A stretch of DNA of 64,000 nucleotides. It comes from Pseudoalteromonas piscicida (lineage in GTDB: Bacteria > Pseudomonadota > Gammaproteobacteria > Enterobacterales > Alteromonadaceae). Positions 56,945 to 64,000 of this stretch are shown here, piece after piece. The notes beneath the pieces were generated by a model that did not search any database, was not told where the DNA came from, and was given only the letters and a program-made list of their open reading frames with translations. The stretch lies in contig NZ_CP011924.1 of NCBI RefSeq assembly GCF_000238315.3, positions 1,032,501 through 1,096,500 of the forward strand, given 5' to 3'. Both the position numbers and the translations under genes were made by a program. Positions within the stretch are counted from its first letter, which is position 1, and each line of letters begins with the position of its first letter.

Positions 56945-58668
56945 TGGATATGCAGCAATATTTTGATGCGCAAATGAGGCTGTTAACACAAGCAGGTAAA
57001 CAATTTGCTCAGCAGTATCCTGAACATGCCGGTTTTTTAAATATTGACGCATTAAAGGATAGAGATCCCCATGTTGAGCGCTTGCTCGAAGGAGTCGCTT
57101 ATTTAACGGCATTCACGCAAAAACGATTGGACGAGACGCTACCTGAAGTGTCTGAGCAAGTACTCAGACAGATTTGCCCAATATTATTAAACTACTATCC
57201 GTCTACGACGGTGCTAGAGTTTGCGCCAAAACTCACCATGCAAGGGTTGGTGAGTGTGCCAAAAGGCGCGAAAATCTCTTCCCATAAAAGTGACAACGCT
57301 CCTGTGGCTTGTCACTTTACGACCACCGCAGAAACGAAAGTGCTGCCGTTTGAGATCTACTCCGTGGACTATCATGAGATCCATACCGGTGCGACATTAA
57401 ACCTGCACCTCAAGCGGTTAGGCCAAGGCAGTTTAGATGATTACGATCTCTCTAAATTGCGGGTGTATTTACGTGGTGACACGCCGCTTTGTGCCAGTCT
57501 TTATCAAATGATGAAGAACCCAAACGCAGCGATAGAGGTTGAGACAGGAAAACTTGGCAGTACGACGCAATATACCTTGAGCAAGTCAAAAATAGATGCA
57601 GCTTTTCATAAAGACAGCACCGGAATGTTGCCGAATAGCGAACAGAGTCATCCCGCTTATGCGTTGCTGCTTGATTACTTTAACTCTCGTGAAAAGTTCT
57701 ATTTTGTTGAACTAACGGGACTGGATACACTAAATATTGATCCAGACACTAATACTATCAGTATCAAAATAGCCAGTGATATTAAATTACCGCCCGGTAA
57801 CAAAGTAAATGCGGATAATATCCTGCTTAATTGTGTACCAGCGGTAAATATCTACCCGGTAGATGCGGAGCCTATCCGAGTCAGCGAAAACCAAACCGAA
57901 TACCAACTGCATCCGGTGCAAAATAAGCTTGGAGAAAGTTTTTGTTATAGCGTTAAGTCGGTACAAGGCGCAAGCAGTAGCACTGGAGAAGCCATCGACT
58001 TTGTTTCTCGGTATAGCACGGTATATGAAGATAACGCCCATTTGTATTCACTGATAAGCCGTGATATTGGCGGGGTATCGCCGCAGACGTACATTCAGCT
58101 TTCAATGCAAGAAGTGGGTGATATTACTACTTTATCGACTGATCTATTAGCGCATAACGCAGCGTGGCCAAGGCAAACACTGCAAGAAGGCGATATCAAT
58201 GCACAAAGCGCTGATGTACCGTCGGTACTTGGCGTTAAAAATGTTGTAAGACCGAGCAAGTTGCTTAATTCTCCTGATCAGGCTTTACATTGGCAGCTCA
58301 TTAGCTTGTTGAATATGCGTTTCTCTCAACTTGCAGAGCCAACCCAGCTGAAAAAGCTATTGGCACTGTTTGATTGGTCGGAGCGCTCTGAAAATCGAAA
58401 CCGTATTGAGAGTATCCAAGGCGCTGAATCTAAACCTATCTCATTGCTACAAAAGGGCGTGTTTGTTAAAGGGATAGAGATCCATTTAACCCTAAACGAA
58501 AAGAGCTTTGTTTGCACAGCTGATGCGTATCATTTTTGCGATGTGTTGCATCAGTTCTTTAAATTATATGCGCCAATTAACGAGTGCTTAAAAACCCGAG
58601 TTACGCTGCTGCCAAGTTACCACGAGTGGGAGTGGGATGTGACGGCAGGCGATAGTTATCAGGTGTAA
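56944..58668 (+). CDS. tssF: T6SS baseplate subunit TssF
   Basis: 574 residues. The conserved start (QQYFDAQMRLLTQAGKQFAQ), DRDPHVERLLEGVAYLTA and LRQICPILLNYYPS identify TssF/VasA, which forms the baseplate wedge with TssG (gp6-like). GGAGGAGCAG precedes the ATG, overlapping the tssE end. No breaks were seen. tssG follows directly. Confidence 0.95.
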   Translation: MDMQQYFDAQMRLLTQAGKQFAQQYPEHAGFLNIDALKDRDPHVERLLEGVAYLTAFTQKRLDETLPEVSEQVLRQICPILLNYYPSTTVLEFAPKLTMQGLVSVPKGAKISSHKSDNAPVACHFTTTAETKVLPFEIYSVDYHEIHTGATLNLHLKRLGQGSLDDYDLSKLRVYLRGDTPLCASLYQMMKNPNAAIEVETGKLGSTTQYTLSKSKIDAAFHKDSTGMLPNSEQSHPAYALLLDYFNSREKFYFVELTGLDTLNIDPDTNTISIKIASDIKLPPGNKVNADNILLNCVPAVNIYPVDAEPIRVSENQTEYQLHPVQNKLGESFCYSVKSVQGASSSTGEAIDFVSRYSTVYEDNAHLYSLISRDIGGVSPQTYIQLSMQEVGDITTLSTDLLAHNAAWPRQTLQEGDINAQSADVPSVLGVKNVVRPSKLLNSPDQALHWQLISLLNMRFSQLAEPTQLKKLLALFDWSERSENRNRIESIQGAESKPISLLQKGVFVKGIEIHLTLNEKSFVCTADAYHFCDVLHQFFKLYAPINECLKTRVTLLPSYHEWEWDVTAGDSYQV

Positions 58669-59634
58669 ATGATGGAGCAGCAAAACCAACCCATTTGGGC
58701 AAAACTGCCAGAGCCGATAGCGAAATTGATGGCCACACCTTGGCGTTTTAGCTTGTATAAGGCACTAACGCTTATTGAACAGCACTGGGCTAGCAATAAC
58801 GAGTTACAAAGTGGCCACAGTCATCGCGTTGAAATTGCACCGTATAAAGAACTTGGGTTTCCAGCCTCAGACGTTAGACGCTGCGAATTGCAAGTAAGGC
58901 AACGAGGTAAATTGAGGCTTGAAACGTCATTTCTCGGTTTATATGGCGTTGACGCTGCGATGCCGCACTACTTATTAGAGCAAGCCGCAGGAGATGAAGA
59001 GATAGGTGCTAGAACACGCGCATTTTTAGATCTCTTTAATCATGTATTGTATTGCCAGCTATTTCAAAGTTGGAAGAAGTCTCAGATTAATCTCGCAGGC
59101 ATTGGTGCGCAGCAATTTGATCAGATAGTTGCTGCAGTATTTGAAAATAATCAGTCAGATAAGAGCAAACTAAATCTTATTAGTGCTAAACAAACCAGTG
59201 CAGCTGGGCTTGAGCAAGTATTAAAGCAAGCGCTACAAGACGAAAGCTTAACGCTAAAAGACAATATCGTTGAGTGGGAAGATATTACCGAAGCGGGCAA
59301 GTTAGGCTCAAAACAAAGCGGTTTTTCATTGGGTGGCAATGGCGTATTGGGTAAACGCGTACTGGTCACCGGCAATCGTATTTGCATTGAGCTTGGTCCA
59401 ATGGACGAGGCTGAGGCACAGCTATATGAGCCAGGTGGTGTAAAGGCGAAACGGTTATCACAATTATTAAATTGGCACACCTCAACCAAAATGAATTGGC
59501 AACTGTTAGTGCAGATCAATCGCCAAGCGCGCGAGGGCACTCGGTTAGGGGCTGGCAAGCTTGGGGTAAGTTGTGCGATAGGTAAAGTTAACGCACGCAT
59601 AGAGAAGAAAATATATTCACAATCACAGTTTTAA
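58669..59634 (+). CDS. tssG: T6SS baseplate subunit TssG
   Basis: 321 residues. The WRFSLYKALTLIEQHW start, the ELGFPASDVRRCEL segment, FLGLYGVDAAMPHYL and FLDLFNHVLYCQLFQSWKK are characteristic of TssG/VasB, a TssF partner in the baseplate wedge. The ATG follows the tssF TAA with no gap; a second ATG is one codon later and either may start. The acidic middle (AGLEQVLKQALQDESLTLKDN) is variable in the family. Confidence 0.94.
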   Translation: MMEQQNQPIWAKLPEPIAKLMATPWRFSLYKALTLIEQHWASNNELQSGHSHRVEIAPYKELGFPASDVRRCELQVRQRGKLRLETSFLGLYGVDAAMPHYLLEQAAGDEEIGARTRAFLDLFNHVLYCQLFQSWKKSQINLAGIGAQQFDQIVAAVFENNQSDKSKLNLISAKQTSAAGLEQVLKQALQDESLTLKDNIVEWEDITEAGKLGSKQSGFSLGGNGVLGKRVLVTGNRICIELGPMDEAEAQLYEPGGVKAKRLSQLLNWHTSTKMNWQLLVQINRQAREGTRLGAGKLGVSCAIGKVNARIEKKIYSQSQF

Positions 59635-59662
59635 TGCGAACGGGAATAGCAAGGATTAAAAG

Positions 59663-62350
59663 ATGGACGCAACAGGCATAAAGAATCTCATAGACAAACT
59701 CAATCATCACAGCGCGACAGCGTTAGAAGCCGCGGCTGGATTCGCAGCGAGTCGAAAGCATTTTGAAGTGCTACCAGAGCATTACCTATTAAAGTTAATG
59801 GAAGAGCACAATGACGGCGATGTTGCGAAGATTTTACCTTTCTTCGAAGTTGATCAAGACGCATTGTGGAATAGTGCGCTCGAATTTATCAATCAACAAG
59901 ATGCTGGTAACCCGAGCAAGCCGGTTTTCTCCCGTCGCCTCTATGAGTGGTTAGAAAAAGCATGGCTCAGTGCAAACATGCGCCATCAAAATGATTGGAT
60001 CACAGGAGCTGCGCTGATTGACTCGTTCAAAGACATGGCGATATACAGCCCTGCATTTGGACTGGCGCGCGAGTTCGACAAGATTGATACGCACTTCTTA
60101 AAGCAGAATTTAAATAAGATCTGTAAAGGCTCGACTGAGCGTCAAGTATTCAGTAAGCCAAATGCTGACAACACAGTGTCGAATAGCCGTTCACAAGGTG
60201 AAAGCGCGCTAGAAGCATTTTGTGAAGACCTCACTGAAAAAGCACGTTCTGGTGCAATTGACCCAGTCCTTGGGCGCAACGAAGAGATCCGTCTCGCAAT
60301 CGATGTGTTGTGTCGTCGCCGTAAAAATAATCCAATCTTTGTCGGTGAACCCGGTGTTGGTAAAACGGCAGTGGTAGAAGGACTTGCTCAGCGCGTTGTT
60401 GAAGGGCAAGTTCCACCAGAACTTAAAGAAGTTAAGATCTGCGTACTGGATATGGGTCTGCTACAAGCTGGAGCAGGTGTAAAAGGTGAATTTGAGCGTC
60501 GTCTTAAACAAGTCATTGATGAAGTAAAGAGCTCAGCTACCCCCGTTATCTTGTTTATTGACGAAGCGCATACCTTGATTGGTGCTGGTGGCGATGCTGG
60601 TATGGGAGATGCCGCAAACCTACTAAAACCTGCGCTTGCACGTGGAGAAGTAAGAACACTTGCTGCAACGACATGGAGCGAATATAAAAAATATTTTGAG
60701 CGCGATGCTGCGCTTGAACGCCGCTTTCAATTAATTAAAGTCGATGAGCCAACCGAGCAAGCTGCAAAGCTCATGCTAACGGGGCTGAAAGATAAATACG
60801 AAAAGCACCACCAAATTCAAATCACAGACAGTGCAATTGAAGCCGCGGTTACGTTGTCAGCTCGATATATCACAGGTAGACAATTGCCTGACAAAGCCAT
60901 TGATGTACTAGATACCGCAGCTGCTATGGTCAGAATGGGACCGGCAACGTCGCCTGTTGTGATTGATAAAGCCAAAGAGCAGATCCGTTACTATCAAAGC
61001 AGAATTGAACGCTTGGCAATTGAGTCAAAGCTTGGGATTGCAGATCAAACCTGTATTCAAAGTCTCACCGATGCGCTTACACAAGCCCAAGAGCAGCTTG
61101 CTGAGCTTGAGCAAAGTCGAGAGCTGCAAATTGATGCTTATAACGCCTTGCACGGTGCGAGTGACGAAGAGAAACCTGCGATTAGACAAGCGCTTGCTGC
61201 GTTAAATCAAGATGATAATGCGATTTTCTCCGAAGTGACCAGCGATACGGTAGCGCAAGTGATCGCAAGTTGGACTGGGATCCCTGTTGGTAACATGGTG
61301 AAAGACGAGCTGGAGAACTTACTTAAGCTTGAGCAATCACTAGCGCAAAGTGTTGTGGGGCAAAATGCAGGATTGACTGCGATTGCACAAACCTTACGGG
61401 TAGCAAAAGCGGGTGTATCGGCCTCATCTGGCCCATTGGGCGTATTCTTATTAGCAGGCCCTTCAGGGGTTGGTAAAACCGAAACGGCAAAACACATAGC
61501 CGAGTTATTATTTGGTGGCGAGAAGTTCTTAACCACGATAAACATGAGTGAATATCAGGAGTCACACACGGTATCACAACTTAAAGGCTCGCCACCGGGT
61601 TATGTGGGTTATGGTGAAGGTGGGGTGTTAACCGAAGCTGTGCGCCAACGTCCATATTCTGTGGTGTTACTTGACGAAGTGGAAAAAGCCCACGCAGATG
61701 TCATGAATATGTTCTATCAAGTGTTTGAAATGGGCGTAATGCGTGATGGTGAAGGGCGTGAAATCGATTTTAGAAACACGGTTATCATCATGACTTCTAA
61801 TTTAGGGGCTGAGCAAATCATCAATGCTTGTACACCAGAAACCGAGCAGCAAGCCATGCAGCAAATGGTGGATGGGATCATTCAGCAAGGCGTACCTGAA
61901 GACGAAGAAGCACAAGACAACAACGAAGAAGAAACACCGTTTGAGAGACCGAGCTTTCAGCAGCTAGTCAGCTTAATTAAGCCAAACTTGCTCGCGCATT
62001 TTGCACCTGCGCTTTTAGCGCGTATGCAGGTTGTGCCTTTCTTCCCGCTTGATACTGATGTGTTAAAACATATCGTGGCACTAAAGCTTGAGAAGGTCGC
62101 GGCGCGACTTCGTGACAATCACGCTATACAACTGCGCGTAGATCAAACGGCGCTGGATTATCTAGCCGATAAATGCGCTATGTCTGATAGCGGCGCACGA
62201 TTGGTTAACGCAACAATTGAACAACAAATTTTACCTGGGATCGCTCGCTCAATTTTGGGCTTTATGAGCGAAGAAGATATGCCAGATCTGCTGACGCTGA
62301 CACTGGATGAAAATGGTGAAATTGAAGCCGTATTCGCCGACTTAAGTTAA
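59663..62350 (+). CDS. tssH: T6SS AAA+ ATPase TssH (ClpV)
   Basis: 895 residues. An N-terminal sheath-binding domain (about 1-160) precedes two AAA+ modules: Walker [10 protein letters not shown] near residue 228 with Walker [11 protein letters not shown], and Walker [10 protein letters not shown] near 597 with [11 protein letters not shown]. ClpV disassembles contracted TssBC sheath for reuse. A middle coiled region (about 430-520) is short, as in ClpV rather than ClpB. An acidic insertion ([20 protein letters not shown], about residue 745) lies in the second module and is unusual. AAGGAT precedes the ATG. Confidence 0.95.
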   Translation: MDATGIKNLIDKLNHHSATALEAAAGFAASRKHFEVLPEHYLLKLMEEHNDGDVAKILPFFEVDQDALWNSALEFINQQDAGNPSKPVFSRRLYEWLEKAWLSANMRHQNDWITGAALIDSFKDMAIYSPAFGLAREFDKIDTHFLKQNLNKICKGSTERQVFSKPNADNTVSNSRSQGESALEAFCEDLTEKARSGAIDPVLGRNEEIRLAIDVLCRRRKNNPIFVGEPGVGKTAVVEGLAQRVVEGQVPPELKEVKICVLDMGLLQAGAGVKGEFERRLKQVIDEVKSSATPVILFIDEAHTLIGAGGDAGMGDAANLLKPALARGEVRTLAATTWSEYKKYFERDAALERRFQLIKVDEPTEQAAKLMLTGLKDKYEKHHQIQITDSAIEAAVTLSARYITGRQLPDKAIDVLDTAAAMVRMGPATSPVVIDKAKEQIRYYQSRIERLAIESKLGIADQTCIQSLTDALTQAQEQLAELEQSRELQIDAYNALHGASDEEKPAIRQALAALNQDDNAIFSEVTSDTVAQVIASWTGIPVGNMVKDELENLLKLEQSLAQSVVGQNAGLTAIAQTLRVAKAGVSASSGPLGVFLLAGPSGVGKTETAKHIAELLFGGEKFLTTINMSEYQESHTVSQLKGSPPGYVGYGEGGVLTEAVRQRPYSVVLLDEVEKAHADVMNMFYQVFEMGVMRDGEGREIDFRNTVIIMTSNLGAEQIINACTPETEQQAMQQMVDGIIQQGVPEDEEAQDNNEEETPFERPSFQQLVSLIKPNLLAHFAPALLARMQVVPFFPLDTDVLKHIVALKLEKVAARLRDNHAIQLRVDQTALDYLADKCAMSDSGARLVNATIEQQILPGIARSILGFMSEEDMPDLLTLTLDENGEIEAVFADLS

Positions 62351-62376
62351 CGGTAGATACGAGTAAGGAGACAAAA

Positions 62377-64000
62377 ATGGAAATGTTCGCATCACTTGCC
62401 GATAAACTGCCTAAGGCAAACGAAAGTCACTTTGCAATCGAAATTGCGGGGCTGTCTGGGAGTTTATTTAAAGTATTGAGTTTTGAATCACAGAATGACA
62501 GCCTATGCAGTGACTATCGCTTCGATATTGAGGTGTTAAGTGAAGAGCTAATTGAGCCTGATCTGGTGATTGGTAAAGATGTTACATTTTCCATTACGTG
62601 GGCCATGTCTGACAGAACGGTTTCGGGAATTATTACCGAATATGTTTGCCATGGTCGCAGTCATCAAGGCTACGTCTATACCTTATCTTTTCAATCACTT
62701 TTGGTGTTGCTCAAACATCAGCGATCTAATCGCGTTTTTACCGACATGTCGGCGGATGCCATTATTAAAAGCGTGTTAGATAAGGCAGGGTTCCCGTCAG
62801 GAAAATTGCAATTTAAGGCTTCATCACCATCCCTTGCCATGACAGTGCAATACGACGAGAGTGATTTTGACTTTGTAACGCGTTTAATGCGCCGCTACGG
62901 TTTTGTTTACGGCAGCACAGAGTCAACGGGTAGCCAAGCCAACCTGTCGGTGTTTGGCAGTAGCAGTGATTTTTCTTCAGAGATGGAAGAGATCACCTTG
63001 CCTTATGCGTCACCCACCGGACAAGTTAGACCGAGTGAGTCTGTCTTTGCCTTTTCTAAAAAAGCGAGCCTACTAAATAGCGGCTTTAGGCTGTATGACG
63101 AAGACTATGAAAAAGGCTGCGCACTGTCTGTTAATAGCAATAATCAATCAGAGGTTGGTGGCTTTGGTGAAGACTGTATATTTGCTGAAAACTTCATGAC
63201 TGAAGGAGATGGCGATGCGCTTACCAAAGTACACCAGCAAAGCATCGACTGCCGGAGAAATGTTTTTGTTATCGATACCGACTGCCGAGCGCTTCGCCCG
63301 GGCGTAGCTTTAACCATAACCGATCACCTTAATTATAGTGGTCGTTACTTAGTGGTGTCCGTTGCCCACAAAGGCTGTCAAGGCGGTAGTGTTGAATACG
63401 GTTCCAAGGTAAAAGGCTTAACCTATAAAAACCAAGCGACGATTATCCCAATTGATGTGCAGTTTAAAGCGCCTGTTATTAAGCGCAAAAAGGTTTTTGC
63501 ATCGTTTAACGCCAAGATTGAGCAAGAAGTGGATGACAAAGGACGCTATAAAGTCAAGCTGCCATTCAACCAAGATGGTGAAGGGGAAGAGAGTAAACCG
63601 ACTCGACTTATGCAGCACTATGGTGGGCCTGGCGGGCACGGCATGCACTTTCCTTTAAACAAAGGAACCGAGGTTATGGTGGCGGGCGAAAATGGCGACT
63701 TAGACAGGCCGATTATTCTCGGTGCACTATTTAACGATGAAGCACTAAGCCCGGTGACAGCCGAGAATGCTACTGAAAATAAATTGGTAACAAAGGCAGA
63801 AAACACCTTGTTGATGGATGACAAACAAGGCGAAGAGAAAATCCAACTGTTCACCAAAGCGCAAGAAAACATGCTCGAATTTAATGCCACCGAAGGCAGC
63901 GAATTTATCAAGCTTGAAACCAAAAAAGGTTACATCGATATTAAATCGAAAGAAGCGATGACGCTGCAATCACAAGCGAATATTGTGGCACAAGCCGACA
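62377..64000 (+). CDS. vgrG: T6SS spike protein VgrG (TssI), 5' part
   Basis: The first 541 codons; the frame runs off the window. AAGGAGA lies 6 nt before the ATG. The gp27-like part shows QYDESDFDFVTRLMRRYGF, then the gp5-like OB segment (DKGRYKVKLPFNQDGEGEE, MHFPLNKGTEVMVAGENGDLDRPIILGALFND) and the start of the repeat-rich beta-helix needle (FIKLETKKGYIDIKSKEAM). VgrG caps the Hcp tube and carries effectors. Whether this one has a C-terminal effector extension cannot be seen. It follows tssH by 26 nt. Confidence 0.95.
   Translation, partial: MEMFASLADKLPKANESHFAIEIAGLSGSLFKVLSFESQNDSLCSDYRFDIEVLSEELIEPDLVIGKDVTFSITWAMSDRTVSGIITEYVCHGRSHQGYVYTLSFQSLLVLLKHQRSNRVFTDMSADAIIKSVLDKAGFPSGKLQFKASSPSLAMTVQYDESDFDFVTRLMRRYGFVYGSTESTGSQANLSVFGSSSDFSSEMEEITLPYASPTGQVRPSESVFAFSKKASLLNSGFRLYDEDYEKGCALSVNSNNQSEVGGFGEDCIFAENFMTEGDGDALTKVHQQSIDCRRNVFVIDTDCRALRPGVALTITDHLNYSGRYLVVSVAHKGCQGGSVEYGSKVKGLTYKNQATIIPIDVQFKAPVIKRKKVFASFNAKIEQEVDDKGRYKVKLPFNQDGEGEESKPTRLMQHYGGPGGHGMHFPLNKGTEVMVAGENGDLDRPIILGALFNDEALSPVTAENATENKLVTKAENTLLMDDKQGEEKIQLFTKAQENMLEFNATEGSEFIKLETKKGYIDIKSKEAMTLQSQANIVAQAD

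Noticed and set aside
59151..59600. A 149-codon minus-strand frame opposite tssG
   Set aside because: Low-complexity Ser/Pro-rich translation lying fully inside a well-supported gene.

Overview
The window looks like a chromosomal segment of a marine gammaproteobacterium of the order Alteromonadales, most probably Pseudoalteromonas. This rests on the housekeeping proteins, which read like close relatives of their E. coli counterparts (GyrA, NrdA, NrdB, SerC-AroA-Cmk-RpsA-IhfB-LapA-LapB-PyrF), on the A+T-rich base composition and on the gene order. No database search was possible, so genus level is an inference.

Layout. 1-8.1 kb: the end of rplT, an SDR oxidoreductase, an M14 peptidase, a GloC-like hydrolase, an Lrp/AsnC regulator, a SulP transporter and a LytS/LytTR two-component pair. 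8.2-14.5 kb: central metabolism (pykA and gnd divergent across a 442-nt spacer with repeats) and the sppA-ansA pair. 14.7-23.9 kb: fadH, a 263-bp MITE-like element, a DoxX protein, a YdjA-type nitroreductase, upp, a frameshifted M1-like peptidase, a His-rich TonB receptor with two candidate Zur boxes, and a YaeQ protein. 23.9-32.3 kb: the nrdA-nrdB-yfaE operon with NrdR and DnaA boxes, ubiG-gph and gyrA. 32.5-40.2 kb: serC-aroA, then cmk, rpsA, ihfB, lapA, lapB and pyrF.

40.2-43.1 kb is a junkyard joining the core genome to a secretion island. It holds a truncated minus-strand gene, a decayed ISAs1-family transposase, a possible YezG-like immunity gene, two very small membrane-protein genes (one carrying a 42-nt in-frame insertion built from the fused ends of the same MITE family seen at 16.7 kb) and one unknown gene.

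43.6-64.0 kb is a nearly complete type VI secretion system on one strand: tssJ-tssK-tssL-tssM-tagF-tssA-tssB-tssC, two unrecognised genes, hcp, tssE-tssF-tssG-tssH and the first 541 codons of vgrG. TssJ-L-M form the envelope complex, TssK-E-F-G and VgrG the baseplate, TssB-C the sheath, Hcp the tube, TssA organises assembly and TssH recycles the sheath. Effectors would be expected downstream of vgrG, beyond the window. The parts most worth a second look are the unknown genes in and beside this island, the small-element insertions, and the Zur and NrdR regulatory sites.
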